A DNA stretch of 35,117 nucleotides. It comes from Roseinatronobacter alkalisoli. GTDB lineage: Bacteria > Pseudomonadota > Alphaproteobacteria > Rhodobacterales > Rhodobacteraceae. Shown here piece after piece: positions 6,521-15,297 of this stretch. The DNA is taken from assembly GCF_028745735.1 (NCBI RefSeq), contig NZ_JAQZSM010000032.1, positions 1 through 35,117 on the forward strand. The letters run 5' to 3'. Made by a program: the position numbers and the translations under genes. Each line of letters begins with the position of its first letter. The first letter of the stretch is position 1. Under the pieces are notes generated by a model. The model saw only the letters and a program-made list of their open reading frames with translations. It made no database searches and was not told where the DNA came from.

Positions 6521-9500
6521 TTGTTTTCACTCCCAAATTGGCTGCGGCACAAACCACACAAAATCGACAAGCCGGAGGTTTCTAACCACGGCAAGCCTCA
6601 CAGTGCCGTCGCGCCTAAGGTCGGGACCAATATCGACCACCCCGTTATTAACCTCTACCGGCCGCACATCACCTCGGGCGACTGCCTTATTGTGACCGGC
6701 TACCAGGACTTTCTCTCCTCGCTTGCTGTGCTTATGAAGGAGGTCAAGGACCTCAGAGACCCTGAAGCCAGCACGGACATTCGCATTCGGATATCGTTCG
6801 GGATTGATACTGCGAATTCTCGGCGGTTGGGCAAGTCTAAACCCGTTACTGAAGAGATGAAGCTATACTGGTTGGAGAAGTCAGGGCTGCAGGTCGAGGA
6901 CGACGATGACTTGCTGGCGGTGCTGGCAAAGCGCGCAATCCAGACTCGCAGGTTAGAGCTTCGTGTCTTTGACCCTAGTTTGGCCCAAAAACATCTGGGG
7001 ATCACCGGGGACCGTCGGATGCATGCGAAGATCGTCGCGTCCCGGGTAGGCGCCGTTTCGGGATCAGCGAACTTCTCCAAATCGGGCCTCTACAGCAACA
7101 TCGAGTATGCGGATGGCCTTGATGCTGGATCACACGAGCTTCAGGCAGAACGCACCCGTGCGGCCGAACAGATTTGGGAAGTTTCTGCTGACTGGACCGA
7201 TGAAGCACTCGAAATCCTCGACAAGCTCATCAAGCCCGCCACTGCCGAGGACGCCATGGCACGCATGATCGCGGAGCAGAAGGGCTTTGAACCCTGGCTT
7301 ACGGGCGAACGCAGGGAAATTACCGGTCACAAGCTTTACGGGTACCAACAAGAACTCACCTACGAGGCATGTTCAATCACATACGACCACGGCATTGCCT
7401 TCGTCGAGGCGCCTACAGGGTCGGGAAAAACCGAAATCGGTTGCCACCTTGCGGAGGCCTTATCAGATACTTTTTTGCGGGTGATACCCAGCTCTCCTGT
7501 CCATGGTGTGGCCCGGAAGAACGCGGCTGTCATCGCGCCGCCAAAAGTCATCCCGAGTTGGGAAAAGCATTCCACGAATTCTTTACGGCCAATAGCCAAC
7601 ACAAAACTTGCCAAACAGCATCTGCGAGGCGCTGGGGACGATAGCCAGTCCGGTCTAAGACTTGATCAGTATGGCGTGCTCATCATCGATGAAAGCCATA
7701 CGGTCACACCAGGCTTCGAACAGGCCTCTCAGATGGCTGCGGCCGTCGAGCTCGCGCCCCCAAGTTGGAATGTCTGTTTATCGGCCACCCTGCTGGGCAA
7801 CCGTGACGTCGACTGGCTTACCCATATGCAGGAGAAACGCGCATCCATTTTCATGACGCCAGACTACATCCAGGCCATGGGTGAGCTGTTCGACCGTGAG
7901 ATGCAAAGATCGCCCGATATATTTGATCATCAAGCGTCGCTTGCGGTACTTTCAGAACCAGAAACCGCCCTTTCCCGGCAGGCGCGTACCGAGCTTTCCG
8001 AGCTGATCTCGCCTTTTCTGACCCGCCGACAGCGCCGGTGTATTGGCCAAGACGAGGATCGCTCCACGCACAGCTACCCGAAGCTCGCCAATCATGGACG
8101 ACCCAAGACGCTGGCACTTGCCAAGCCCCAGAAGGCGCGCCTCGACGAAATTGTTACGCTATGCCATGAACTTGCGCCCGGCGGCCGGGTCACGGCTGTT
8201 GAGAAGAGCCGTTTCGGGCATGTAAAAACGCAGCAGAGCACGCAAGATCAGCTCCACATCCGAAACCTGCTGAACATTCTGCGCGTGAGCGCAGCGCAGG
8301 CCGCGTGGGAGATGTCTCATGGCGTCATAGGAAAGTGGCTGCGAGAGTTTGAACAAGGCTCCAAGAATGGGAGGAGAGCGCCACACCCGGGCCAGGCCGA
8401 CATGTTCGCGCAACTTGGCATAGACACATTGGCGACGCCTGAGACGTGCGACGCCCTAGCCCGAAAACTCAACTCGCAGTCGCTGCGTGAACTTGACGAA
8501 AAGCGATACGAAGCCTGCCTGCGAATTCAGAACAAGAAGGAGCGAGTTGTTTTCCTTGCTGAGCGCACGGATACGCTCGAAATCTTCGCTGAGGCGCTTT
8601 CCCGCCGCGGTCACCATACGAACTTCGTTGTTGGGAACCAGACCAAGGGCGATGAGAGGGCAGTGAAGGCCGTCTTTGGTAGCGCACCGGATGGTTTTCG
8701 GCGGATCACGCACGGCAAGTCTGTAGAGTCCTACTTCCGCCCTGGCGGGAAGAACGCCCCGCATGGACCGGCGTCGGTATTTCTCACGTATAAAATGGCT
8801 GAGGGCATCAACCTCCAATCAGCCGATACGCTTGTGCTTCTTGGGGTGACATCGAACCTCAAGGAACTCATTCAGGGCTTGGGCCGGATTGACCGGATCG
8901 ACAGCCAATTTGGGATCGTCAACTATCATCTTGTCGACATTCCGGTCGGTCAGTTTGCATCGGACGAAAAGGTGACCAATCGTATCGAGAATTATCGAAC
9001 CCTTGCTGGGGAAGACCTGATCGATGCCGTGCAGGAGGTCGGCTCCGAGGACGCTGAGGTGATCCTTGAAAGCGTCATCGCATACCTAGGATCAGCCAGA
9101 CGACTACGCAACGACAACTTCCACGACGTTCTCGCGCGCACCAAGGAGAGAATTTCGCCCGAACGTTATGCTCTGATCAGCGGGGCAAGAATAGAAGGCA
9201 CTTGGGGTGCGGAACTGGCGCTGCTGTCTGCTAGGGAGAGGTTCACCGCGTTACACCTGAAGGGCGTCGACAAGCCGGCCAACTTCTTTCCCCCGCGTTT
9301 ACTGATGCTGAGGCATTACGAGGAGGGCTTGGTGCTGGTCAGGGATCAGTTGAGCTGCGCCAATATCCTTGAAGCGGCCTACGAGCGCACGAGAAGCCTG
9401 GGTTTAGAACAGACCCGCATGCCCTTGGAGGATCTGTCCAACGCGCTCGAAATCATCGCAGAGCAGCTTGGAACGCTTACCGAATGGGACTTGCGTCCTG

Positions 9501-9889
9501 CTCGGGTCGAAAGCCTGATGAAAGCATGCGCGGAGTTCATGAGCCGGCGCGGCGAAAGCCGCCTCGATGATCAAGAACTGTTCGGGCACCTTTCTTTACC
9601 TGCCATCGAGATGATCTGTGAGGCATGGAGCAGACTGCTTGACCCCTTCTGGGAGCAAGCCAAGCAAGAGGTGCGGGACAGCTTCGCCTATGAGGACCTC
9701 CCAAAGGGCTATATCGCGATTCAGGCAATTCTTCAGAAGCTGGATGGTGATGCTCGCCACGCCGACGAAATTCATGAAATGATGTCGAAGGTGATCGAGG
9801 AAGCTGAGCTGCTGTCGCGGAACCACGAACCGGAGATCGGGCGCCGGGTTTCGGTGGTGTTCTTTTCTGATGGAGCAGGAGAGCATTGA
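6521..9889 (+). CDS. PLD-family nuclease fused to SF2 helicase, probable antiphage protein
   Basis: The 1122-residue protein has two recognisable parts. An N-terminal phospholipase-D-like domain (about 40-200) has one HxK motif, His168 and Lys170, followed by SGSANFSKSG (180-189). One such motif per chain implies that a dimer forms the nuclease site. A superfamily 2 helicase follows, with Walker A APTGSGKT (297-304), DESH (390-393), SAT (421-423), motif V (758-768) and motif VI QGLGRIDR (785-792). The C-terminal third (about 810-1122) is helical and unassigned. PLD plus SNF2-like helicase architecture is common in defence islands, where the helicase recognises or translocates on invading DNA. 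TTG 6521 is the first possible start after a stop at 6515-6517 and has no clear ribosome-binding site, so the true start is uncertain. No partner genes flank it, so it seems to act alone. Confidence 0.8.
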   Translation: MFSLPNWLRHKPHKIDKPEVSNHGKPHSAVAPKVGTNIDHPVINLYRPHITSGDCLIVTGYQDFLSSLAVLMKEVKDLRDPEASTDIRIRISFGIDTANSRRLGKSKPVTEEMKLYWLEKSGLQVEDDDDLLAVLAKRAIQTRRLELRVFDPSLAQKHLGITGDRRMHAKIVASRVGAVSGSANFSKSGLYSNIEYADGLDAGSHELQAERTRAAEQIWEVSADWTDEALEILDKLIKPATAEDAMARMIAEQKGFEPWLTGERREITGHKLYGYQQELTYEACSITYDHGIAFVEAPTGSGKTEIGCHLAEALSDTFLRVIPSSPVHGVARKNAAVIAPPKVIPSWEKHSTNSLRPIANTKLAKQHLRGAGDDSQSGLRLDQYGVLIIDESHTVTPGFEQASQMAAAVELAPPSWNVCLSATLLGNRDVDWLTHMQEKRASIFMTPDYIQAMGELFDREMQRSPDIFDHQASLAVLSEPETALSRQARTELSELISPFLTRRQRRCIGQDEDRSTHSYPKLANHGRPKTLALAKPQKARLDEIVTLCHELAPGGRVTAVEKSRFGHVKTQQSTQDQLHIRNLLNILRVSAAQAAWEMSHGVIGKWLREFEQGSKNGRRAPHPGQADMFAQLGIDTLATPETCDALARKLNSQSLRELDEKRYEACLRIQNKKERVVFLAERTDTLEIFAEALSRRGHHTNFVVGNQTKGDERAVKAVFGSAPDGFRRITHGKSVESYFRPGGKNAPHGPASVFLTYKMAEGINLQSADTLVLLGVTSNLKELIQGLGRIDRIDSQFGIVNYHLVDIPVGQFASDEKVTNRIENYRTLAGEDLIDAVQEVGSEDAEVILESVIAYLGSARRLRNDNFHDVLARTKERISPERYALISGARIEGTWGAELALLSARERFTALHLKGVDKPANFFPPRLLMLRHYEEGLVLVRDQLSCANILEAAYERTRSLGLEQTRMPLEDLSNALEIIAEQLGTLTEWDLRPARVESLMKACAEFMSRRGESRLDDQELFGHLSLPAIEMICEAWSRLLDPFWEQAKQEVRDSFAYEDLPKGYIAIQAILQKLDGDARHADEIHEMMSKVIEEAELLSRNHEPEIGRRVSVVFFSDGAGEH

Positions 9890-10223
9890 GGTAGCACAAT
9901 GAAGATCGCCACAATGCCTGAAATATCCGGACTAGCCGTGTCAGCGTGAGGGGCGGGAAGCCGACTGTGACATCGCGGCACTGCAGCCGCAGAGAATGGC
10001 TGAAGCGGCCATTCGCCTCCGCGCCGATCAACAGGCACAGTTGGTCGCGAGCGGTGTTTACAAAGTAGGGATGATGGGTGCTGTGACTGAAATACCTAGA
10101 ACTTTGCTGCCACTCGAGCAGCGAAGTGGTTCTTCCGCATTGGACTGGCGAGTTTTTGTACGAAGCAAATGAAGGCGCGAGATCACGCAAGGTCTGGATG
10201 GCCAATGAGCGCCGGTGAGAACA
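9890..10223. other. Intergenic region without a gene
   Basis: About 330 bases between the helicase and the importer operon. Open frames here lack ribosome-binding sites and coding character. The stretch around 9990-10030 (CTGAAGCGGCCATTCG) closely matches a stretch near 30232, so it contains a copy of a dispersed non-coding module. No promoter for either neighbour was found. Confidence 0.4.
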
Positions 10224-10245
10224 GTAGCCCGGAGAACCGGGCTAC
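10224..10245 (-). terminator. Hairpin terminator of the sugar importer operon
   Basis: A perfect 9-bp stem, GTAGCCCGG paired with CCGGGCTAC, with a four-base loop (AGAA) lies 40 bases beyond the substrate-binding protein stop. The minus-strand sequence after the stem is only mildly T-rich (TGTTCT). It is the best terminator candidate between the importer and the helicase and could serve both strands. Confidence 0.55.
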
Positions 10246-10285
10246 CTTCTGAACCTGAACAGGACCATTTCTTGGACTGTACTGC

Positions 10286-11323
10286 CTAGCGCGACGGCAA
10301 AGCGATCCAATCGGCAAGCGCAACATCTGCGTGAAGGAAGGCGGGGATTTTCTCGCCCAGCTCTTCCATATTTGTGATGTTGCCGTCGTTGAGCATATCG
10401 CGCGTGATCAGCGTGGGCGGCACGACCACCTGTTCACCTGGGTCTTCTCCGGCAAGCAAAAGCGCCAAGGCGCGCACCGAAACCTCGCCCACCACGGCAG
10501 GGTTTGTCGCGGCAGTCGCAGCCCAGGGCGAATTCGGCTCACGCATCATCGCAATGTCAGCCGTCGAGATATCGGCCGAATAGATATTGATGTTATCCGC
10601 GACACCCGCTTCCTGCGCGGCGATCATCACACCCTTGGCAAATTCGTTATAGGGGGCAAAGACGACTTCGATACCGGGATTGGCCGAAAAGACAGCGCGC
10701 GCCTGATTGGCGACCGAATTGGCGATCGGGTTATCGAGCGTTCCGAATTGCGAGACCTCGTTGATGCCCTCGTAGCGCGCCTTGAACTCGCGCCATGTTT
10801 CGTCGCGCCGATCAAGCGGCGCAATGCCCGGTACATAGACATACCCGGCCATGAACGCTTCGCCGTTGTCGGTGATGGCCTGTTCCAGCGCCAGACGGGC
10901 AAGATCGCGGTCAGATTGTTCGATTTGCGGGACAGCCGCGTTTTCCACGTTCACATCAAAGGCCACCACCTTGATCCCCGCATCGACAGCGCGCTGTGCC
11001 GCATCCTGCATGGATTCGGTCAGACCATGCTGGATGATGATCCCATCGACCCCCAGCGCGATGGCCTGATCAACCATATCCGCCTGCAAGGCGGCGTCTT
11101 GACGGCTATCAAAGACGCGAAGATTGACACCGAGGGCTGCGGCCTGTGCCTCGACCCCAGCCAGATAAGACTGAAAGAAGTCGCCTGTCGAAAGGTAGCG
11201 CACCAGTGCGACGGTCACGTCGCCCGGGTTATCGAAAGGTGCGGGTGCATCCTGCGCTAGCGCCAACGAAGGCGTGAACGCAAAAGCACCGGCTGTCATC
11301 ATTAGTATGCGTCTGGAGATCAT
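10286..11323 (-). CDS. Periplasmic sugar-binding protein of ABC importer (RbsB type)
   Basis: The 345-residue protein has a signal peptide (MISRRILMMTAGAFAFTPSLALA; the SRR start is slightly Tat-like), then the two-lobed periplasmic-binding-protein fold of the ribose/galactose group. Recognisable parts are VTVALVRYLSTGDFFQSYLAG, DGIIIQHGLTE, KVVAFDVNVEN and FAPYNEFAKGVMIAAQEAG. It captures a sugar and delivers it to the permease encoded 38 bases upstream. The neighbouring mtnK and mtnA genes suggest a ribose modified at C5, such as 5-methylthioribose or 5-deoxyribose. The family alone does not define the substrate. Confidence 0.9.
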   Translation of the reverse strand: MISRRILMMTAGAFAFTPSLALAQDAPAPFDNPGDVTVALVRYLSTGDFFQSYLAGVEAQAAALGVNLRVFDSRQDAALQADMVDQAIALGVDGIIIQHGLTESMQDAAQRAVDAGIKVVAFDVNVENAAVPQIEQSDRDLARLALEQAITDNGEAFMAGYVYVPGIAPLDRRDETWREFKARYEGINEVSQFGTLDNPIANSVANQARAVFSANPGIEVVFAPYNEFAKGVMIAAQEAGVADNINIYSADISTADIAMMREPNSPWAATAATNPAVVGEVSVRALALLLAGEDPGEQVVVPPTLITRDMLNDGNITNMEELGEKIPAFLHADVALADWIALPSR

Positions 11324-11361
11324 GGTTTCCTCCCTTTCTTCAGACTTGGTTGAACTCAGTT

Positions 11362-12375
11362 TCAGGCCCCACGGCTACCTCGCGCCGTGAAGGCAAAAGT
11401 AAACACCAAGGCAACGACAAGAACCGCGCCCTTGATGAAATCCTGTGTGTAATAAGGCGCGTTCATCATGGTCATACCTTGCAACAGCACCCCAACAAAA
11501 AGCGCACCGATGGCTGTGCCGAACGCATTGGGCTTGCCTGCGCCGAGCACTGCAAATCCGATCAGGGCTGCTGCGACCGCGTCAAGCAGAAGATTTGTGC
11601 CAGACGCCACATCCCCTCGCCCCAGACGGGCGGCCAGAAGCACTCCGCCGAAGGATGCCAGCGTGCCAGAGATCATATAGGCCGCGATCTTGTAGCGCTC
11701 GACCTTGACCCCCGCGAGTTGTGCCGCCTGCGCATTCGAGCCGATAGCATACATCAGCCGTCCATGACGGGTGAATTCCAGAAACACCCACACCAGCAGG
11801 GCCACAACCAGCAGAAAGATCACCGAAAGCGGGATCAGCCGTTCGATGAAGAAATCAATCCGGTGACGGCCCAGCATCAGGAATAATTCGGAAAATGTGC
11901 CGCGCGCGACTGTGCCATCGGGCAGGGTCATGCCGGTCGAGATCGAGCGCCCTTCGGTCGGGATGCGCTGCAAGCCAATCAGCAGGAACATCATCCCCAG
12001 CGTCGCCAGCAGGTCTGGCACACGCGCCTTGACGATCAGCAGGCCATTCACCAGACCCACACCCGCGCCCATCAGCAGACACAACGCAATCGCCACGCCC
12101 GCGCTCAATTCCCAGACCACCATCACATAGGCCGAGAGCATAAGCGCCGATGTGGCCACTGCCCCGATGGACAGATCAAACCCTCCCACGACCAGCGTGG
12201 CAGTGACACCCAGAGCAAGAATGCCGGTGATCGCGACGGACTGAAACACGAAGACAGCGCTATGTGGTGACAGAAAACCGGGCGCGGAGATGGAGAAAAA
12301 CACCAGAAGCCCCGCCATCAGCAGCAGGAAGCCAAATCTTATCGCCAGGTCGATCAATCTTGTCTGCACGCTCAT
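11362..12375 (-). CDS. ABC sugar importer permease (RbsC type)
   Basis: The 337-residue integral membrane protein has about nine or ten helices. It carries the branched-chain/ribose permease signature VGGFDLSIGAVATSALMLSAY and the later motif YAIGSNAQAAQLAGVKVERYK, the loop that contacts the ATPase. It belongs to the ribose-type permease family that works as a homodimer. Its start overlaps the stop of the ATPase gene by four bases (ATGA at 12372-12375), so the two are translationally coupled. It forms the channel for the sugar bound by the protein encoded at 10286-11323. Confidence 0.92.
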   Translation of the reverse strand: MSVQTRLIDLAIRFGFLLLMAGLLVFFSISAPGFLSPHSAVFVFQSVAITGILALGVTATLVVGGFDLSIGAVATSALMLSAYVMVVWELSAGVAIALCLLMGAGVGLVNGLLIVKARVPDLLATLGMMFLLIGLQRIPTEGRSISTGMTLPDGTVARGTFSELFLMLGRHRIDFFIERLIPLSVIFLLVVALLVWVFLEFTRHGRLMYAIGSNAQAAQLAGVKVERYKIAAYMISGTLASFGGVLLAARLGRGDVASGTNLLLDAVAAALIGFAVLGAGKPNAFGTAIGALFVGVLLQGMTMMNAPYYTQDFIKGAVLVVALVFTFAFTARGSRGA

Positions 12376-13895
12376 GCACCTTGCCTTTCTATCACAGCCT
12401 CTGTCGGACTGTCTGCAACTTCAGCCATGATCGAGGCTACGTCGATCTCTCTGTTGGGGCGGTCGCTTTTCAGGCTGCCTTCGCAAATCACCACGATGCG
12501 ATCCGCAACTTCAAGCGCCTCGTCCAGCTCTGTCACCAGCACCAATGTTGCTCGCCCCGCCGATTGCGCACGGATGCGGGCCCCGATGTCGCGCCGCGCC
12601 TGAATGTCCACACCCTGAAACGGCTCGTCGAGGATAAGAAGGCGGGCTTCTTCAGCCATCCAACGCCCGACCATCACCTTCTGCTGGTTGCCGCCAGAAA
12701 GGCTGAGAATCGGATCGGTATGGGATTGGCATTTGACCCCCATCTCCGAGATCATTCGCGCCGCGAGTGTTTTCTCGCTCTTGCGGCTGATCAGATCAGC
12801 AAAGCCGCTATGGCGACGGGTGAAAGGCAGTGTGAAATTGCGCCCGATATCGAAATCGGGGATCACTGCATTGCTCCGCCGGTCGCGAGCGGCCATGAAC
12901 ACCTTGCTCGCGATTGCCTGCGCCGGTGATTTCGGCGTGTAGCTCTGCCCATCCAGCCGCATTGTGCCCGAAACAGGGCGCGCTACCCCGTAAAGTGTAT
13001 TTGCCAGCTGCGCCTTGCCACTGCCGACCAGTCCAACCACAGCCACCACTTCATTGGCATGCAGCGTCAGATCGAAGGGCCGTGACTGGGCGCGCAAGCG
13101 CAGATCAGAAAGCTCCAGCACCGGCGCACCGCGAGCGGGAATCGTGATATCCACCTCGGTCATCTCATGGCCCAACATGGCGCGCACGGCACCAGAGTAA
13201 TCCAGCGGGACCTGGGTGAAGCTGCCTGAGATCACCCCGTCACGCATGCACAGAATGCTGTCGGCCAATCGGCGGATATCGGACATGCGATGCGAGATAT
13301 AGAGGATAGCCACACCCTTGGCCCTGAGACCTTCGAGCAGCGTGAACAATCGCTGTGCTTCCGCGTCTGACAGCGAGGATGTCGGTTCGTCAAGAATGAG
13401 GATTTTCGGATCATGTGACAAGGCCCGTGCAATTGCCACAAGCTGGCGATCAGCCAGCGACAGCAGAGCAACAGGCTGTGTCATCGTCGCCACCAGCCCC
13501 ACAGCTTTGGCAATCTCGCGCGCCTCGGCGCGCAGCTTTGCGCCGCGCAGGAACAGGCCAGACCCGGCCGCGATACGGTCGAGCATCAGGTTTGACGCGA
13601 CATCAAGGTCAGTCACAACTCCGTCATTGATGGACTGATGAACAGTCACGATACCCGCGCGCAGCGCCGCATGAGGAGTGTCAGGGGCGTAGGCCTGTCC
13701 ATCCAGCAACATCGAGCCACGATCCGCCGCCTGTACGCCGCACATGATCTTGACGAGCGTCGATTTGCCCGCCCCATTTGCCCCCATCAGCACAGTGATC
13801 TGCCCGGCGGGCAGGTCCAGATCAATGCCGCGCAGAACACTGTTGGCCCCAAAGGCCTTGTTCATATTACGGATTTCCAGCGCGTTCTGCGTCAT
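12372..13895 (-). CDS. ABC sugar importer ATPase with two nucleotide-binding domains (RbsA type)
   Basis: From ATG 13895 the protein has 507 residues, the usual RbsA length. The first ATPase domain has Walker A GANGAGKST, signature LSLADRQLV, a weak match to LSGGQ, and Walker B ILILDEPTSSL. The second has a degenerate Walker A (GLVGSGKAQ, with Ala where Thr is expected), signature LSGGNQQK and Walker B LLILDEPFQGVD. This asymmetry is typical of the family. A longer frame to 14030 is possible, but ATG 13895 has a GGGAGAG ribosome-binding site and begins at the conserved LEIRNMNKAFG. It is the first gene of the importer operon, divergent from mtnK across a shared operator. Confidence 0.92.
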   Translation of the reverse strand: MTQNALEIRNMNKAFGANSVLRGIDLDLPAGQITVLMGANGAGKSTLVKIMCGVQAADRGSMLLDGQAYAPDTPHAALRAGIVTVHQSINDGVVTDLDVASNLMLDRIAAGSGLFLRGAKLRAEAREIAKAVGLVATMTQPVALLSLADRQLVAIARALSHDPKILILDEPTSSLSDAEAQRLFTLLEGLRAKGVAILYISHRMSDIRRLADSILCMRDGVISGSFTQVPLDYSGAVRAMLGHEMTEVDITIPARGAPVLELSDLRLRAQSRPFDLTLHANEVVAVVGLVGSGKAQLANTLYGVARPVSGTMRLDGQSYTPKSPAQAIASKVFMAARDRRSNAVIPDFDIGRNFTLPFTRRHSGFADLISRKSEKTLAARMISEMGVKCQSHTDPILSLSGGNQQKVMVGRWMAEEARLLILDEPFQGVDIQARRDIGARIRAQSAGRATLVLVTELDEALEVADRIVVICEGSLKSDRPNREIDVASIMAEVADSPTEAVIERQGA

Positions 13896-13934
13896 CTCGG
13901 CTCTCTCCCTGCTCCCGATAATTGATGTAAATCT

Positions 13935-13962
13935 GCAAATGTCAATAGTATTTGACATTTGC
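13935..13962. promoter_or_regulatory. Operator 1 of the sugar regulon, in the mtnK/importer divergent promoter
   Basis: A perfect inverted repeat: GCAAATGTCAA (13935-13945), six bases, TTGACATTTGC (13952-13962). Both arms contain the hexamer TTGACA, which can act as the -35 box on each strand. In the plus direction TTGACA at 13952-13957 points to mtnK. In the minus direction TTGACA (complement of 13940-13945) has ATTATC 17 bases further on and points to the importer ATPase. A dimeric regulator bound here would cover both -35 boxes, which suggests repression of both operons. Two weaker copies with the same geometry are at 17380-17407 and 22612-22639. Confidence 0.8.
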
Positions 13963-14031
13963 TGAAAAAACGGAAAACTGACAAGATGACGGCGGCACCA
14001 GAGACGCGCCGCGCTGTGAGAGGAGGTCACG

Positions 14032-15297
14032 ATGAGCGCAACCCCTTATGAAGCCCTGACACCGGAAACGGTCGCCGCGCGACTTGGCGATATCGTGGCT
14101 GTCAGCGCGCATGCCGGCCCTTCAGAGACATGGCAGGTGTCAGAAGTGGGGGACGGAAATCTGAATCTGGTCTTCATCGTAACGGGCGCGGCCGGTCAGG
14201 TCATCGTCAAGCAGGCTTTGCCCTATGTGCGACTGGTGGGCGAAAGCTGGCCCTTGCCGCTGAAGCGTGCCTTCTTCGAATATAACGCCCTGATCCGGCA
14301 GGCCGCCCGCGCGCCGGGCATGGTGCCAGAGGTCTATCACTACGACGATGCACAGGCGCTGGTGGTGATGGAATTTCTCACCGATCATGTGATCCTGCGT
14401 CAAAGCCTGATGCAGGGCATCCGCCACGAGGGGCTTGGCGGGTTACTTGGGTTGTTTTGCGCGCGGACGCTGTTTCGCGGCTCGGATCTCAGTATGAACA
14501 CGGCCGAGCGCAAACGCGATCTTGCGCGTTTTGCGGAGAATATCGAGCTGTGTGACATCACCGAAAACCTGGTATTTTCCGATCCGTATTTCGCAGCCCC
14601 GATGAACCGCCATACGCCCGCCCTCGATCCCATCGTGGAAATGCTGCGCGGGGATCGCGATCTGAAAGTCGCGGCGCAGCATCTGAAAGCCGCTTTCGCC
14701 AATAATGCGGAAACACTGCTGCATGGGGATTTGCATACTGGCTCTGTCATGGTCTGCGGCGACAAGGCGCGCGTGATCGACCCTGAATTTGCGACTTACG
14801 GTCCGATTGGCTTTGATGTCGGGATGCTGATTGCGAATTTTCTGATGGCCGCCTGTGCCGTGCCCGGCCATCTGGCCGATACTGCGGAACAGGCCAGCTA
14901 TCAGGATTGGATTCTCGCCACCGCAACCGAGGTCTGGGACAATTTCGCGCAGGAATTTACGCATCTGTGGCGCAATGAGCGCAAGGGCATTCTCTATCAG
15001 TCTACGCTCTTCGAGGACCAGAACGACGTGCTTGGCGCAGAGCAGGCGAGGCTTGACAGACTCGCCGCCATCTGGCGCGACGCGCTTGGATTTTGCGGCG
15101 TTGAGATGCATCGCCGCATTCTGGGCCTCGCGCATATCGCCGAATATGACCAGATCGCAGATGAAACCCTGCGCGCCCGGTGCGAGGCGCGCGGGCTGAT
15201 GCTGGGACGCGCGCTTGTTATCGGGCGCGAAACCATCCGAACCATGACAGACGTAACAGATCTGGCCCGCAGCATTCTGGGGAAGGACTATCTATGA
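14032..15297 (+). CDS. mtnK: S-methyl-5-thioribose kinase (MtnK family)
   Basis: The 421-residue protein phosphorylates 5-methylthioribose at C1; relatives also accept 5-deoxyribose. It has the aminoglycoside-kinase-like fold. Lys60 (VIVKQALPYV) is the ATP-binding Lys, the catalytic loop is HGDLHTGSV (231-239), and the metal-binding motif is DPEFATYGPIGFD (250-262). These are the MtnK signatures. ATG 14032 has a very good ribosome-binding site (AGGAGG). The stop overlaps the mtnA start (ATGA). Having a kinase plus an importer, and no MtnP phosphorylase, means the pathway starts from a free sugar rather than from methylthioadenosine directly. Confidence 0.93.
   Translation: MSATPYEALTPETVAARLGDIVAVSAHAGPSETWQVSEVGDGNLNLVFIVTGAAGQVIVKQALPYVRLVGESWPLPLKRAFFEYNALIRQAARAPGMVPEVYHYDDAQALVVMEFLTDHVILRQSLMQGIRHEGLGGLLGLFCARTLFRGSDLSMNTAERKRDLARFAENIELCDITENLVFSDPYFAAPMNRHTPALDPIVEMLRGDRDLKVAAQHLKAAFANNAETLLHGDLHTGSVMVCGDKARVIDPEFATYGPIGFDVGMLIANFLMAACAVPGHLADTAEQASYQDWILATATEVWDNFAQEFTHLWRNERKGILYQSTLFEDQNDVLGAEQARLDRLAAIWRDALGFCGVEMHRRILGLAHIAEYDQIADETLRARCEARGLMLGRALVIGRETIRTMTDVTDLARSILGKDYL

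Noticed and set aside
5967-6557. Minus-strand open frame across the integrase/helicase gap
   Set aside because: It overlaps the integrase in another frame and has no recognisable domain or ribosome-binding site.
9537-10205. Long minus-strand open frame overlapping the end of the helicase gene
   Set aside because: It is antisense to clearly coding DNA for half its length, rich in Arg, Pro and Ser, and has no start signal.
13922-13935. FNR-like box TTGATGTAAATCTG close to operator 1
   Set aside because: The left half and spacer equal the real box at 4708, but the right half is ATCTG instead of ATCAA, so dyad symmetry is lost.
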